A DNA stretch of 64,000 nt from CAVORB01 sp963736235 (lineage in GTDB: Bacteria; Pseudomonadota; Gammaproteobacteria; Chromatiales; Chromatiaceae), in NCBI GenBank assembly GCA_963736235.1, contig CAVTOR010000023.1:1-64000 (forward strand), written 5' to 3'. Both the position numbers and the translations under genes were made by a program. The notes below the pieces were generated by a model. It was given only the letters and a program-made list of their open reading frames with translations. It ran no database searches and had not been told where the DNA came from. This document shows, piece after piece, positions 1 to 9,048 of the stretch. Each line of letters opens with the position of its first letter. Position 1 is the first letter of the stretch.

Positions 1-36
1 TAGCGCACGCCCACCCAACTGGTGGCGCAAAGCCCC

Positions 37-123
37 GACCACCCTGACCAGCCCAGTAACTACGCGGGTTCCAGCGGTCATAGTAAAACGGCTCACCCTG
101 ACCACCCCGCTCTGCCCTGACCA
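37..123. repeat. CCCTGACCA repeat cluster, left
   Basis: Three copies of CCCTGACCA lie close together, at 42-50, 96-104 and 115-123. The first is part of the 14-mer GACCACCCTGACCA (37-50), which recurs exactly at 6280-6293. The cluster lies just past the 3' end of the primase-like gene. Such repeats could be replication iterons or protein-binding sites of the integrated element; that role is inferred. Confidence 0.5.
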
Positions 124-2640
124 GACTGTTCTTCTTCGTCGTCCGATGAGATCTCCTCCCACTCGAAAGTCAGTTGCGTAGTCGCGACGAACTCCTCGCG
201 ACATGCCGCCAGAGGGGGAAATTGAATCAGTTTCGGCCGATTACTACTCCCTTTGATCCGTGGTCGGTGATCCTTGGTCGAGGGCAGCCACTTACGCAGA
301 GCCTTTCCGAGCTGAGCCGGGTCCAGCGGCTTGTCCCGCCGCCCCTGCGCGTGCATCCAGGTCGTGTGGCTGCGATGAAGGTAGGAGTTCTCAACGTACG
401 CTGGCCAATGGTCAAGGTCTAGCCTCTGTAGAAGCGGCTCTGCGAATGGATCATGGGACTGCCGTCGTCGTTGGCATCCACCGCGCCGACATGGATGCCC
501 GACCGTAGTCGCCCTTCCAGCGGATAGAAGCGGCCGGTGCCCAGCGCTTCCAGCAGCCACGCCTGCTCGCTTTCTAGCCCCATGGAAGCAACGTCTGCCA
601 ATGCCGTGGTCTTCGGGGGCTCCCTCTGGTTGGTGGTGACCGTGCGGTCCTGCAGGTCGAACATCATCGCCTCGAGGCCCCCGTTCTCCATCTGCTCATC
701 GACGGCGGCGAAGAACTCGTAGTTGCCCTTGAACTTCGAGCTGACGTCCAACACGAACCACCGCCTTTCACCAGGACCTGCGGGCACCGCCCATCGACCG
801 TTGGTGGCAACGAGCAGGCGGCCGTAGTTCTTCCTCATCTCGACGTCGTAGCCCTTGCGCTCAACGGGCATGCGCTCTTCGGTGACGTAGGCTTTGAGTA
901 CGCCCTCGGCCTTCTTGTCGCCACCCCAGATCAACTCGTCAGCGAACACGAGGAGCTTTCCCTCAAGGTGCGCATTGAAGTTGCCTACGAGGTGCCGCTC
1001 GTTGCTCAGATGCAGAAAATAGCCCCGGAATAGTTGACCATACCAGTAGGCGAACTTACCCTTGCCGACGCCCTTGGCGCCGCGCAGCACGGTGGCGACA
1101 CCGAACCGGGTTGCCGGCGACTGGATGCCAATCGCCATCCAATCAAGCAACCACTCGAAGTGCTCGTCGTTGCCGTCGCAGAGCGCCTCCTTGACGAGCC
1201 TCTGAAACGATTTCCAATTCCCCTGCACCGGTGTCACGGGGAATCCCCGCCACGGGTTGTAAGCACCTTCGAGGTTAGGTCCGGGGACAAAGCAGATTCC
1301 ATTCTCGTAGCTCCGCTGGCCCGACCACTGGAACCAATCCTTGCCGAGATTCGTGCGCACTACCTCGCGCTTGCCTCCACGTAAACGGACCTTGTAGGCT
1401 GGATTGCTTGCCATCCAACTGCTCAGGCCTTCGGGACTCATGAGTTGGTAGGACGAGACGTCAAACTCCGGGTCTTTTCCCTCTTTGATCACCACCGTCT
1501 TGCCCGAGACCATGGTCTTGGCCAAGGTGGCGTCATCTTCTCCATCGCCCGTGTGTGGGCCTGATCGACGCCGCCATCAGCGCGGCTTCGGGATCTTCCG
1601 TCTTCTTATTGGCGCTCTTCAGCAGAAGAGCGTAGGGGTCCGCGCCCTCGCCAGTGTCACGCTGGACCGCCCAGGTGGAAGCCACCACGACCCAGCCCTG
1701 CGGGTCCATCTCTACGGTGACGATCGCCTCCTCGATCGTGAACTGGGCGTTTACAAAGCCACGATGCGTCCCGGATCAGGCTTCGTGCGAGGACCGGAGA
1801 ACAAGGCATCGCCACTGCCAGTCCAGCCGCCCTCCTTGGCCATCTGAACCAGCGAGGCCACCGTCACTGCGCCTTCGTCCCCGAAGCTGTCCCACTTGGA
1901 TGCCATCTCCTCGGGGTCGTACTTCGCGCCGTTCGCGGACCAGCAGTCCCACGCATCGAATGCCCAATCCTCGTCGAGAGACCGCAGCGCCATGCCGACA
2001 CGCAGCCAGTCGTCGTAGGCCATATCGGGTTTGAGGTGGTTGAATATGTCGTCGACGACACGACGGCGCAGCGCGGACAGCTCGCCTCTGGACGGCCCTG
2101 GCGCGCCGGAGCGAGAACAACCGTGGTTGCGGGTGCCGCTGCCTTCGCCAGCCTCGTTCCTCCAATACGCCAGCAGCTCGTTAGGCAGCTCCTGCAGCTT
2201 CGTCCAGTCCCCGATCCACCGGTAGGGCTCCCTCGTGGTGGGGTGGATCGACGGGGGCAGGACATCTTGCACCGTCTTCGTCGGATCATTCTTGGAGGCG
2301 CAGCGCAGTTCGAAGGCCATCGCGCCATCTGCTCCCTTCCGCTGAATCGTCGGCAGCGGTTCCACGCCAGCCGGCAGCTTATAGATGAGCTTCGCCCGGT
2401 CCGTGCGACCCGATTCGATACGAACCGAGGCCGCGTCGTCCAGGAGGCGATTGAGGTTCACGCCTCCCTGCAAGAACAGCTCGCGGGCCTGAGTGAGATC
2501 GTCAATATCGACCGCTACGGTTCCCGAGAAGGCGTGGGCAAGGCCTACGCCACCCCCCTGCGGGATGCGCGCGAGGTCTTCTTTGGTGCGAAGACCGTTC
2601 TCTTTGATATTCCATTCACCGGTGTTCGGCCCCTTCGATC
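93..2640 (-). pseudogene. Primase-polymerase/helicase replication protein of a mobile element, frameshifted
   Basis: Remnant or error-broken copy of a phage/plasmid-type replication protein. Read on the minus strand, an N-terminal primase-polymerase segment (about 2640-2380, with the typical GGGVGLAH and DIDD stretches) runs into a PriCT-2-like module (about 2050-1870, DWLRVGMALRSL). A DUF5906-type superfamily 3 helicase follows (1525-440), with the ATP-binding segment GAKGVGKGKFAYW. The frame changes near 1750, 1565 and 440, and the last segment ends at 93. No start codon was fixed because the 5' end abuts the PKD fragment at about 2640. Such proteins start replication of P4-like satellites and integrative elements. 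Three separate shifts suggest decay, but sequence error cannot be excluded. Confidence 0.7.
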
Positions 2641-2642
2641 TG

Positions 2643-3474
2643 AGGAGCCTATGACGAGCAAACCGCCACTGAGGATCTGGGGTATGACTGGGCGTTCCTC
2701 GAAGTGCCTCCAGGGAGTACGGCAGCGCTGACCGGTGCCGATACCATGACCCCGAGCTTCGAAGCCGACGCCGTGGGTGACTATCGGATCCGCCTGATCG
2801 TGGACGACGGCGAACTCAGCAGCGAGCCGGATGAAGTGATGGTGTCGACCTTCAACACCCCGCCGAATGCCGACGCTGGCGAGGATCAGGGTATTCTGGT
2901 TGGAACCATTGCCGACCAGGACGGTTCCGGCAGCCACGACCCGGACGAAGACCTGCTGAGTTATGGCTGGACCATCGAGCAGATGCCGGAAGGCAGTGCT
3001 ACCGTCCTGAATAACCCCGAGACGGTGAATCCGCGATAAACTCACCCGGAGCTGCCGGGCGCCTATGACATCAAGCTGACCGTAGACGACGGCTATGCCA
3101 CGGACGAAGACATGCTCACTGTGCTGGCGACGGCGCTCGACGACTATGTGTGCGAGCGCATGACCGAGTCGGTGAACCTCACCGCGGGCATGCCGGAAGC
3201 CGGCTTCACTACCAAGGGTAATAAAGAAGGCATTAGGCAACTTCCTGCGGCTGGGTCTGCGAGAGCTCGCAGTTGGACGAACTCGAAGAGGCACAGCACA
3301 AGCTCGAACAGGCCCTTCACGGACCGATGGATGTGCGCTCTGTGGCGAACCTGACCTGGGCGGTGGTGGACCGGGTCCGAAGAAGGACTTTGTCATCGAC
3401 TGCCTCGATCAAGCACAGATCTATCCGCTGATCCTCGAGGCATTGGAGGCCATCGCTCCGCCGCTCCCATGAGC
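2643..3474 (+). pseudogene. PKD-repeat protein fragment, broken
   Basis: The plus-strand frame from 2643 encodes PKD-like beta-sandwich repeats (YDWAFLEVPPGS, DYRIRLIVDDGE, NADAGEDQ, YDIKLTVDDGYATDED). An in-frame TAA at 3037-3039 interrupts the second repeat, and the same frame then continues with clear PKD sequence to about 3190. Further on, other frames give a coherent C-terminal tail (QLDELEEAQHKLEQAL, then DCLDQAQIYPLILEALEAI) ending near 3474, so at least one or two frameshifts follow. The 5' end is missing: an in-frame stop precedes 2643 and the primase remnant abuts it. PKD domains usually occur in extracellular or cell-surface proteins. This looks like a non-functional fragment brought together with the mobile element. 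Confidence 0.6.
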
Positions 3475-3603
3475 TAAAAGTAAGACCAGGGACGTCGTCT
3501 TCAGCTTCAGGGCCGCGGACATTCCGTACAACCAGTCGTTCAAGTCGGCAAGCTCGGATAGCGACCTATCCCTTACCTTGCGACTAAACTCATAGTTAGG
3601 GAC

Positions 3604-3680
3604 ATCGGCGGTATCGGAAAATGCTAGGCGATATCAGAAAGACCAGACGACATCTGAAAGGTCCGGTGATATCGGAGGCG
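3604..3680. repeat. Degenerate tandem repeat, unit about 19-20 bp
   Basis: Four related units have cores ATCGGAAA (3613), ATCAGAAA (3633), ATCTGAAA (3652) and ATCGGAGG (3671), spaced 20, 19 and 19 bp, with a fainter unit at 3604. They sit just upstream of the lipoprotein-like reading frame at 3685. About two helical turns of spacing could suit a protein-binding array; no function can be assigned. Confidence 0.45.
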
Positions 3681-3684
3681 TGCC

Positions 3685-4247
3685 ATGGCAGATCGCGGGG
3701 TTGTTCGGCTTGGTCGTAGGTATCTGTTCACCAATTCTGTGGCATTCCTGCTGGGGCTTGCCGCGCTGGGAGTCGTCGCTTGTACGCCTTATGGTGATGG
3801 CGCTGCCGATATGCACCGCCATCTCAAAACGATGCGGGCAAGATCGGCTGAGTATGAACGGGGCACGGATCTGGCCGGTCGGACGCTGGTCGATACGCTG
3901 TCCGGACTCACCCTGGTCTCGCGCTATCGCGCCTCCCCCGGTGGCTATGCTGCCGACACCGTCATCTATCGTTACTTTCGATCAGATGGGCACTTCGAAT
4001 ACATCGACAGTACGACGGCATTTCTGGACCTCGGATCCTCGATGCCGGGGGACTACTGGAAGGCGATGGGGCGCATCTCTGTGTGAAACGCCAGCTCTAC
4101 AGGTCGAAGCCCTTCTGCTACCTCGTCGCTCGAACGGACGACGGTGCGATTCAGTTCTATGTCGACGACCCGGGCGGCCCCGAGCACGATCTGCTCACAG
4201 TCGTCACGCGCGAGATCATCGAGGGCCCGCCGCCTGCGCTACCTTGA
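3685..4247 (+). pseudogene. Putative lipoprotein, one frameshift
   Basis: The N-terminus has a positively charged start, a hydrophobic stretch (about residues 15-30) and a lipobox-like LGVVAC, which suggests a secreted lipoprotein. The frame runs 133 codons to a stop at 4086. A +1 shift near 4070 opens a frame that continues sensibly (LCVKRQLYRSKPFCYLVARTD ... REIIEGPPPALP) to TGA at 4245-4247. The full product would be about 187 residues. I do not recognise the family. The single indel may be a true mutation or a sequence error. IS copy 1 begins about 100 bp downstream. Confidence 0.45.
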
Positions 4248-4348
4248 GTCTACGCGACCGACGTTTGAAGAAAAGGAGAACAGGGAGAAGAGAGGCCAGG
4301 CTCATCAAATGTGCCAACAAATAGATACACGGGCTGCTATGGGCCAGC

Positions 4349-6247
4349 CACGGCGAATCCGTTCTAGCCCGCCTGAGCTTGGAGGGACGGCGAAGGTGCC
4401 GGGAGTTGTCGGTCATGCGCAGGTAGTCGAAGACCAGGCGGACATTGCGCGCCAGGCGCTGGATGGTCGCGGCGACGGTATCGCGGGACTTGGACCTAAT
4501 GGCACCGGTGGCGAAGCGGCGTAGGGCGGTAATGTTCTCGGGACCGTGTCCGGTGCGGATGGTGCAGCGATCCTCGTCCCAGTTCCAGTCGAGGATGTAG
4601 TGGCAGCCGTTCTCGACGGTCCAGTGGCCGCGGTTGAAGGCCAGGATGGCCGCGGCGCTGGCGGTTGTCGGGGAATGGCTGGTGATGCCGTAGACGGTTT
4701 CGGTCGAGCTCTGGCCGGTGGTCTTCTCGATGGTGGGGCGGGCGATGACGAAGACTTGGCCGACACCGGGGAAGTCGAGGTAGTCGTTGAGGGCGGTGCT
4801 GGTCCAAATGCAGCGCTGCTCGATGCGGCCATGGGCCAGGGTGAGCGGCTCGGTGAAGTCGGGTGTGCCGCGGCCCTGGAAGATTAGGCGGATGTCTTCG
4901 CGCAAGATCGGCTGATTGCCTTTGACGGTGAAGACGTAGTCGGCGTTGCGCTCGATGAGGTATTGGGCGAGCTTGCGTTGGGTCAGCAGGGCGTCGGCGG
5001 TGATGGTCTTGCCAGCGATATCGATGGGTTCCAGCAGCGGGATGACCATCCCGATCTCGTTGGTTTGCTTGACCTCGTCGCTGCCGCCTACGGGCAGGGA
5101 GCCGACTTTTTTTGAGTGTGGCAGGTCTGGCTCTGGTGGCCGACGACGCCGAGGATGTGGGTCTGGCGATCTTCGGCATCGATGGCATTGCACATCGTCT
5201 TGCCGTCGATGGCCAGCCCTTCGTCGGTCGCCGCCCGCTGGGTGTTCCAGCGTTGTAGGGCGCTGTCTAAGGCATCCGGGTCAACGCGGGTAGCACCTCG
5301 CGGATGACGGTACGACTGGGTACCGCGTAGCGACGGTTGCGGTAGCAACAGCGAAAGCGCGCCCGCGCCTTCTGGCCAAGGTCTTGGGCCCACAGGCTGA
5401 TGGCTTTGTAGCCGCGCATGCCGCACAGGGTGGCACCCGCGGCGATGGCCAGCACCGCGGGCAGGGGATGGAGGCGTCCCTGGCCGCGGCGGGGATCGGG
5501 GATGTCGGCAAAGAAGTCGGGGAGAGAGAGCATCTGTTCGGCGCTCAACATGATGTTCGGGGCTCCGTGACGATACTGGGGGTCGAGTACGGGAGACGAC
5601 AGGCAGGCCTGGGCTTGGGCGTGCAGAGGGCGGACAAAGACGCGTTTGGCGGCGCTCGGCGCGGCGCTGTAGCCCGTGCGAGTTCGGCGAAAACCGCGGG
5701 TATCACCCACATAGCACCAGTTGGCGGCGCGGTAGATCGTGCCGTGGAAACGCCGCGGATCGACAAAGGTCTCCAGCAACAGCAGCGGGTAACCGAAGCG
5801 CTCCCGCCAATCGCTGGCCAGACGGCGTTCGCTCAAGGCCAGCACCCGCGAAGCGAGGTTCGCGACGTGGTACTCGGGCAGGATCAGAAACCGGCTGTTG
5901 TTGGCGACCAAGTGCAGGCGGTCGTATTGGTGGCGGAAATCCCAGCCGATCCAGACGTCGCGCGCCGCGCACTTCCAGGCCGCCGCGGAGAAGTTCAGCA
6001 GGGCCAGCCACTGCCCGTTCCAGGTGGCGACATACCACAGGGTGTGGCCGATCTTCGGCAACGCCCCGAGGTAGTGATAGGCCCCCATCAGGGCCTGGAA
6101 GCGTCCCTCTTCATGCGCAGCAACGGGTTGTAGGACAATCTCTCGCAGGTTCAAGCGCCGGGCCTCGGACAACGGGATGTCGACTGGCGTTATACCTGCC
6201 TGGCAGGGCGTTGTCCAGAATCGAGGCCAACTCCTTGTTGCGACCAA
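4349..6247 (-). pseudogene. DUF4338-ISAs1 transposase, copy 1, inactivated
   Basis: Same coding plan as copy 2: a DUF4338 domain, then the ISAs1 DDE transposase, then a -1 shift site at 5106-5112. A one-base deletion near 5291 stops the first frame at 5267, inside the transposase N-terminal region, well before the slippery site. A second one-base deletion near 4394 changes the C-terminus and runs the last frame out of the element. Unless these are read errors, this copy cannot make full-length transposase itself but could be mobilised by copy 2. Confidence 0.8.
5081..5112 (-). promoter_or_regulatory. Slippery heptamer A AAA AAG and stem-loop, copy 1
   Basis: On the minus strand the heptamer A AAA AAG occupies 5112-5106. 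After 8 nt, a CTGCC/GGCAG stem with a 7-nt loop follows (5097-5081). The arrangement matches copy 2, but here an upstream deletion keeps ribosomes in the first frame from reaching it. Confidence 0.55.
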
Positions 6248-6279
6248 TAATCTCGGCTAGGGCAGCTTCGCCCTGCTTT

Positions 6280-6358
6280 GACCACCCTGACCATTGGCCT
6301 GAAACCCGCACGACTGTTGGTCTCTCGCTGGTCAGGGCAGGCCGGGCTCGCCCTGACC
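6280..6358. repeat. CCCTGACCA repeat cluster, right
   Basis: The exact 14-mer GACCACCCTGACCA lies at 6280-6293, an inverted copy (TGGTCAGGGC) at 6329-6338, and a partial CCCTGACC at 6351-6358. The cluster sits between the IS end and the excisionase-like gene. It matches the cluster at 37-123, which links the primase side and the integrase side to one element. Confidence 0.5.
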
Positions 6359-6434
6359 GCTATGACCACGGGGGTCCGCTCGGCACTCTCGGAGCCGCCA
6401 CGCTTGGCAGCAGGGAACGAAGGGAAGTCACACA

Positions 6435-6788
6435 ATGGAAGAACAACATGACACACTTCTCTGGAGTCTCGAAGAAGCCGCGCGTCAGCTCGGTGGCATC
6501 TCTGTTCGCAGTGTTCGCCGCCTCATCGAGCGCCGTGAGTTGCCCAAGACTAGAATCGGCGGTCGCATTTTGGTGCCCTCTGCGGCAGTACGCGCCTATG
6601 TTGCAGCACGGACCGCTGGCGCGGACAATGGTCATTGTGTGGAACAGGGTGCGCTGGCTCCTCAAAGAGGAGAAAGCGTATGCCTAAGACATCCCGAGGG
6701 CTCTTTAAAAAAGCGAATAGTCGGTACTGGTACGCGGACTACACCGACGCCGGCGGCCGCAGAGTTAAACGTTCTACTCGGACTGTAG
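6435..6788 (+). CDS. Excisionase/AlpA-like helix-turn-helix protein
   Basis: 117 residues. The first 60 form an excisionase-family (MerR/HTH_17-like) DNA-binding domain: LLWSLEEAARQLGGISVRSV, then RRLIERRELPKTRIGGRIL, VPSAAVRAYVA. Such proteins direct integrase toward excision or act as AlpA-type regulators. A plausible ribosome-binding site (GAAGGGAAG) lies upstream of ATG. The tail from about residue 75 reads across the integrase start in another frame (109-nt overlap) and looks like non-conserved sequence, so the original gene may have stopped earlier. Its position directly before int, beside the tRNA, supports the Xis role. Confidence 0.7.
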   Translation: MEEQHDTLLWSLEEAARQLGGISVRSVRRLIERRELPKTRIGGRILVPSAAVRAYVAARTAGADNGHCVEQGALAPQRGESVCLRHPEGSLKKRIVGTGTRTTPTPAAAELNVLLGL

Positions 6789-7768
6789 ATCGTAAGGAAG
6801 CGGAGGCGTTGCTCGCCAAGTGGAAGCTGGAGGTGTACCGCCAGGTCATGTGGGATGAGGAACCGACCCACACCTACGATGACCTGATGCTGCGCTACCT
6901 TCAGGGGCCTTCAAAGGACAAGAGGGCGCACGACAGGGACCTGTACGCCGCAAAGAAGCTCACGCCGTTTTTTCAGGGGCGCGTGCTCAACGATCTTGGT
7001 CCTGCGGACATTCAAGCGTACATCGATGTACGTCGTACGCAGGGCGTGGGTCCAGGGACAATCAATAAAGAGCTGAACCTGCTGTCGGCGGCGCTGAACT
7101 TCGCGCGTCGCCGACTCCAGTGGGACACCCCGAACCCGGTCGTAGGAATGAGGCTGCGGCCACCGGAGGGCCGCATTCGCTGGATTGACCGCCGGGAGGC
7201 GGAGTGTCTGTTAACCGAGGCGGGCGAGATTCGGAGCTATCTAGCGGACTTCATCCGGCTCGGTCTGCACACTGGTATGCGGAAGGGCGAAATGTTGGGG
7301 TTGTCATGGGATCGGGTCGACTTCGAACTGGGGATGGTCTACCTCAGCGACAAGGACCAGAAGAATGGCGAACACGGAGGAATACCCCTCAACGACGACG
7401 CCGTCGCGGCGTTGGAGCGTCGCCGCGAGCATCGGGAACAATACTGCCCGGATTCGCCATGGGTGTTCGCCAATCGTACGGGCGAGCGCATTGCGGATAT
7501 AAAGAAGGGATTCAAGAGCGCGTGCGACAAGGCCGGCATCGAGGACTTCCATCCTCACGACCTTCGCCACACCTGTGCGGCGTGGCTCGTGCAGGACGGC
7601 GTCGACATCCGGGTGGTCAGCGAGCTACTGCGGCATTCCTCGATCCAAGTCACGATGCGCTACGCGCATCTGTCCTCGAAGAATGTTCGCGATGCGGTGG
7701 AGCGGTTGTCCCACTTTCGCCCCACACCCGTCAAAGAGGTCTCCGAGCCTGCGCCGGATAGCCCGTAA
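6680..7768 (+). CDS. int: Tyrosine recombinase integrase
   Basis: 362-residue site-specific recombinase. It has an AP2-like/SAM-like N-terminal part (about 1-160, with the core-binding domain around 65-150). The catalytic domain has Arg201 (TGMRKGE), the HDLRH box (His293, Arg296), His319 (LLRHSS) and nucleophile Tyr328 (MRYAH). It catalyses integration and excision of the element. The start at 6680 is chosen for the AAAGAGGAGAAAG ribosome site upstream; an in-frame extension to 6635 is less likely. It is transcribed toward the tRNA-Val gene 24 bp beyond its stop, as is usual for tRNA-targeting integrases whose attachment site is the tRNA 3' end. Confidence 0.9.
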   Translation: MPKTSRGLFKKANSRYWYADYTDAGGRRVKRSTRTVDRKEAEALLAKWKLEVYRQVMWDEEPTHTYDDLMLRYLQGPSKDKRAHDRDLYAAKKLTPFFQGRVLNDLGPADIQAYIDVRRTQGVGPGTINKELNLLSAALNFARRRLQWDTPNPVVGMRLRPPEGRIRWIDRREAECLLTEAGEIRSYLADFIRLGLHTGMRKGEMLGLSWDRVDFELGMVYLSDKDQKNGEHGGIPLNDDAVAALERRREHREQYCPDSPWVFANRTGERIADIKKGFKSACDKAGIEDFHPHDLRHTCAAWLVQDGVDIRVVSELLRHSSIQVTMRYAHLSSKNVRDAVERLSHFRPTPVKEVSEPAPDSP

Positions 7769-7791
7769 CATGCTGTATCAGAAAGGGAATT

Positions 7792-7866
7792 TGGTGGGCG
7801 CAGCTGGGTTCGAACCAGCGACCCCTGCCGTGTGAAGACAGTGCTCTCCCACTGAGCTATGCGCCC
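7792..7866 (-). tRNA. tRNA-Val(CAC)
   Basis: Minus-strand cloverleaf. The acceptor GGGCGCA (7866-7860) pairs with TGCGCCC (7802-7796). The D-arm is TAGCTCAGTGGGAGAGC. The anticodon stem CTGTC/GGCAG encloses loop TTCACAC, giving anticodon CAC. The T-arm is CTGGTTCGAACCCAG. Discriminator A is followed by an encoded CCA (7794-7792). It lies directly downstream of int, so its 3' half is the probable attachment site. I see no second copy of that segment in the window, so the other element end would lie to the left of position 1 or has been lost. Confidence 0.93.
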
Positions 7867-8111
7867 GGAAAGGCAGCATTCTAGGTGTGACGTAGATGTG
7901 CGTCAAATCGAAGACCGGCAGGCGACTTCAGCGCGATTTGAGCGCGGAGGCGGTACATCGCGGGTGATCGCGATGCCGCATACACGGCGCCCAACGCTCG
8001 ACGATGCTTCCTTGTCCCGGTCGTCACCGGGAGGGGCTGGACTTCATCTCGGCCAACGGGCGTTCGACACCCGATCCGCGAAACCCTTCTACTGAGCTAC
8101 ACTTGGGCGCC
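7867..8111. other. Intergenic region with a tRNA-like fragment
   Basis: The 245-bp stretch between tRNA-Val and the DUF2189 gene has no supported protein gene. On the minus strand, 8100-8050 holds GTAGCTCAGTAGAAGG followed by CGGGTGTCGAACGCCCG. These resemble a tRNA D-arm and T-arm, but no anticodon arm lies between them and the acceptor ends do not pair. It could be a degenerate tRNA or a chance match. Confidence 0.3.
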
Positions 8112-8912
8112 ATGAGCAAACCGTCGGCGGCAGAGTTCCCTTCCCTTGGCGATGCGATGCCGCCGCGGAGGTTCGCGAGATCAGATATCGCCGATGCGTT
8201 GCGCTTGGGTTGGCGCACGTTCCGCTCGGCACCGGCCGCGAGTATGGCCTTTGCCAGCCTGTTTACCCTTATTGGGCTGATATTGCTCGCCATGGTGGGC
8301 CACCTTGGCCTTTCCCCGATGGCCTTGCCGTTTGCAGGTGGCTTCATGCTGGTGGGGCCAGCGCTGCTGACCGGTTTTTTCCGGCTCGCGACGATCTCTG
8401 CCCAGGGCCACCGACCGGGCATCCTGGATGCCTTCGCCGCTTTCGTGCATGCGCCCGCCGGTCTTTGGATGGTCGCCCTGGTCTGCAGCTTCCTGTTTCT
8501 GATCTGGATTACCGATGCCGCCGTACTGTACGCCTTCATGATCGGCGCCGAGCACCTGCCTTACGATCTGCCTTGGCTGATCCGGATCGAGCGTCACATC
8601 ATCAGCTTCGAGCTTTGGGGTGCGCTCATGGGCTCGGTGTTGGCGCTCATCATCTTCGCGATCTCCGCCTTCTCGGTTCCGCTTCTGCATGAGGGACGCG
8701 CCAACCCGGTTCAGGCAATCCACGCCAGCGTGCGGGCGGTATTCGGTAGTTTTCCCGCCAGCATCGCATGGGGTGCCGTGCTCACGGGGACAACACTGCT
8801 CTCCATCCTGGTGCTGCCTTTGCTGCTGGTGACGCTTCCGGTGCTCGCCTACGCCAGCTTCGCGCTCTACCGTTCTGTTTTTCCGACCGCGGAAGACGCG
8901 CCAACTCAGTGA
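8112..8912 (+). CDS. DUF2189 family integral membrane protein
   Basis: 266 residues with about six hydrophobic segments (from about residue 40 to 255) matching the DUF2189 family: ADALRLGWRTFRSAPAASMA near the N-terminus, GGFMLVGPALLTGFF, and a duplicated FSVPLLHE region. The biochemical role is unknown; family members are often found beside cytochrome oxidase genes, and here two oxidase-type subunits follow. ATG at 8112 is chosen because the domain begins shortly after it; in-frame sequence upstream to 8004 is intergenic in character. It may be co-transcribed with the norE-like gene 136 bp downstream. Confidence 0.75.
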   Translation: MSKPSAAEFPSLGDAMPPRRFARSDIADALRLGWRTFRSAPAASMAFASLFTLIGLILLAMVGHLGLSPMALPFAGGFMLVGPALLTGFFRLATISAQGHRPGILDAFAAFVHAPAGLWMVALVCSFLFLIWITDAAVLYAFMIGAEHLPYDLPWLIRIERHIISFELWGALMGSVLALIIFAISAFSVPLLHEGRANPVQAIHASVRAVFGSFPASIAWGAVLTGTTLLSILVLPLLLVTLPVLAYASFALYRSVFPTAEDAPTQ

Positions 8913-9048
8913 GTACGGCGCTACAGACAGCGGGGTGCAACAGCGTCGATCAGGCTCACATTCCGAGCAGCCGATTTGGAAAAGCCGAAAGTAAACGATC
9001 GGCTACCAAACCAAACCCGGCGGTAAACGCTCTGTCCGCCGCTGCCCA

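Larger units (their letters stand above)
4349..6275 (-). mobile_element. ISAs1-family insertion sequence, copy 1
   Basis: The 1927-bp element is nearly identical to copy 2 (11573-13501) and has the same orientation. Its ends are imperfect inverted repeats: CACGGCGAATCCGTTCTAGC inward from 4349, and CAGGGCGAAGCTGCCCTAGC read inward from 6275. Against copy 2 it lacks one base near 4394 and one near 5291, and has a substitution near 5521. The 10 bp on each side (ATGGGCCAGC and CTTTGACCAC) do not match, so no target duplication remains. That implies recombination or an adjacent deletion after insertion. Confidence 0.9.

Noticed and set aside
2545..3396. 283-codon minus-strand frame opposite the PKD fragment
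   Set aside because: No recognisable domain, Arg/His-rich, and the plus strand has real PKD repeats.
7575..7835. Open frame ending LVGAAGFEPATPAV
   Set aside because: This tail is the well-known artefact of reading through the antisense of a tRNA gene; the rest is a shadow of int.
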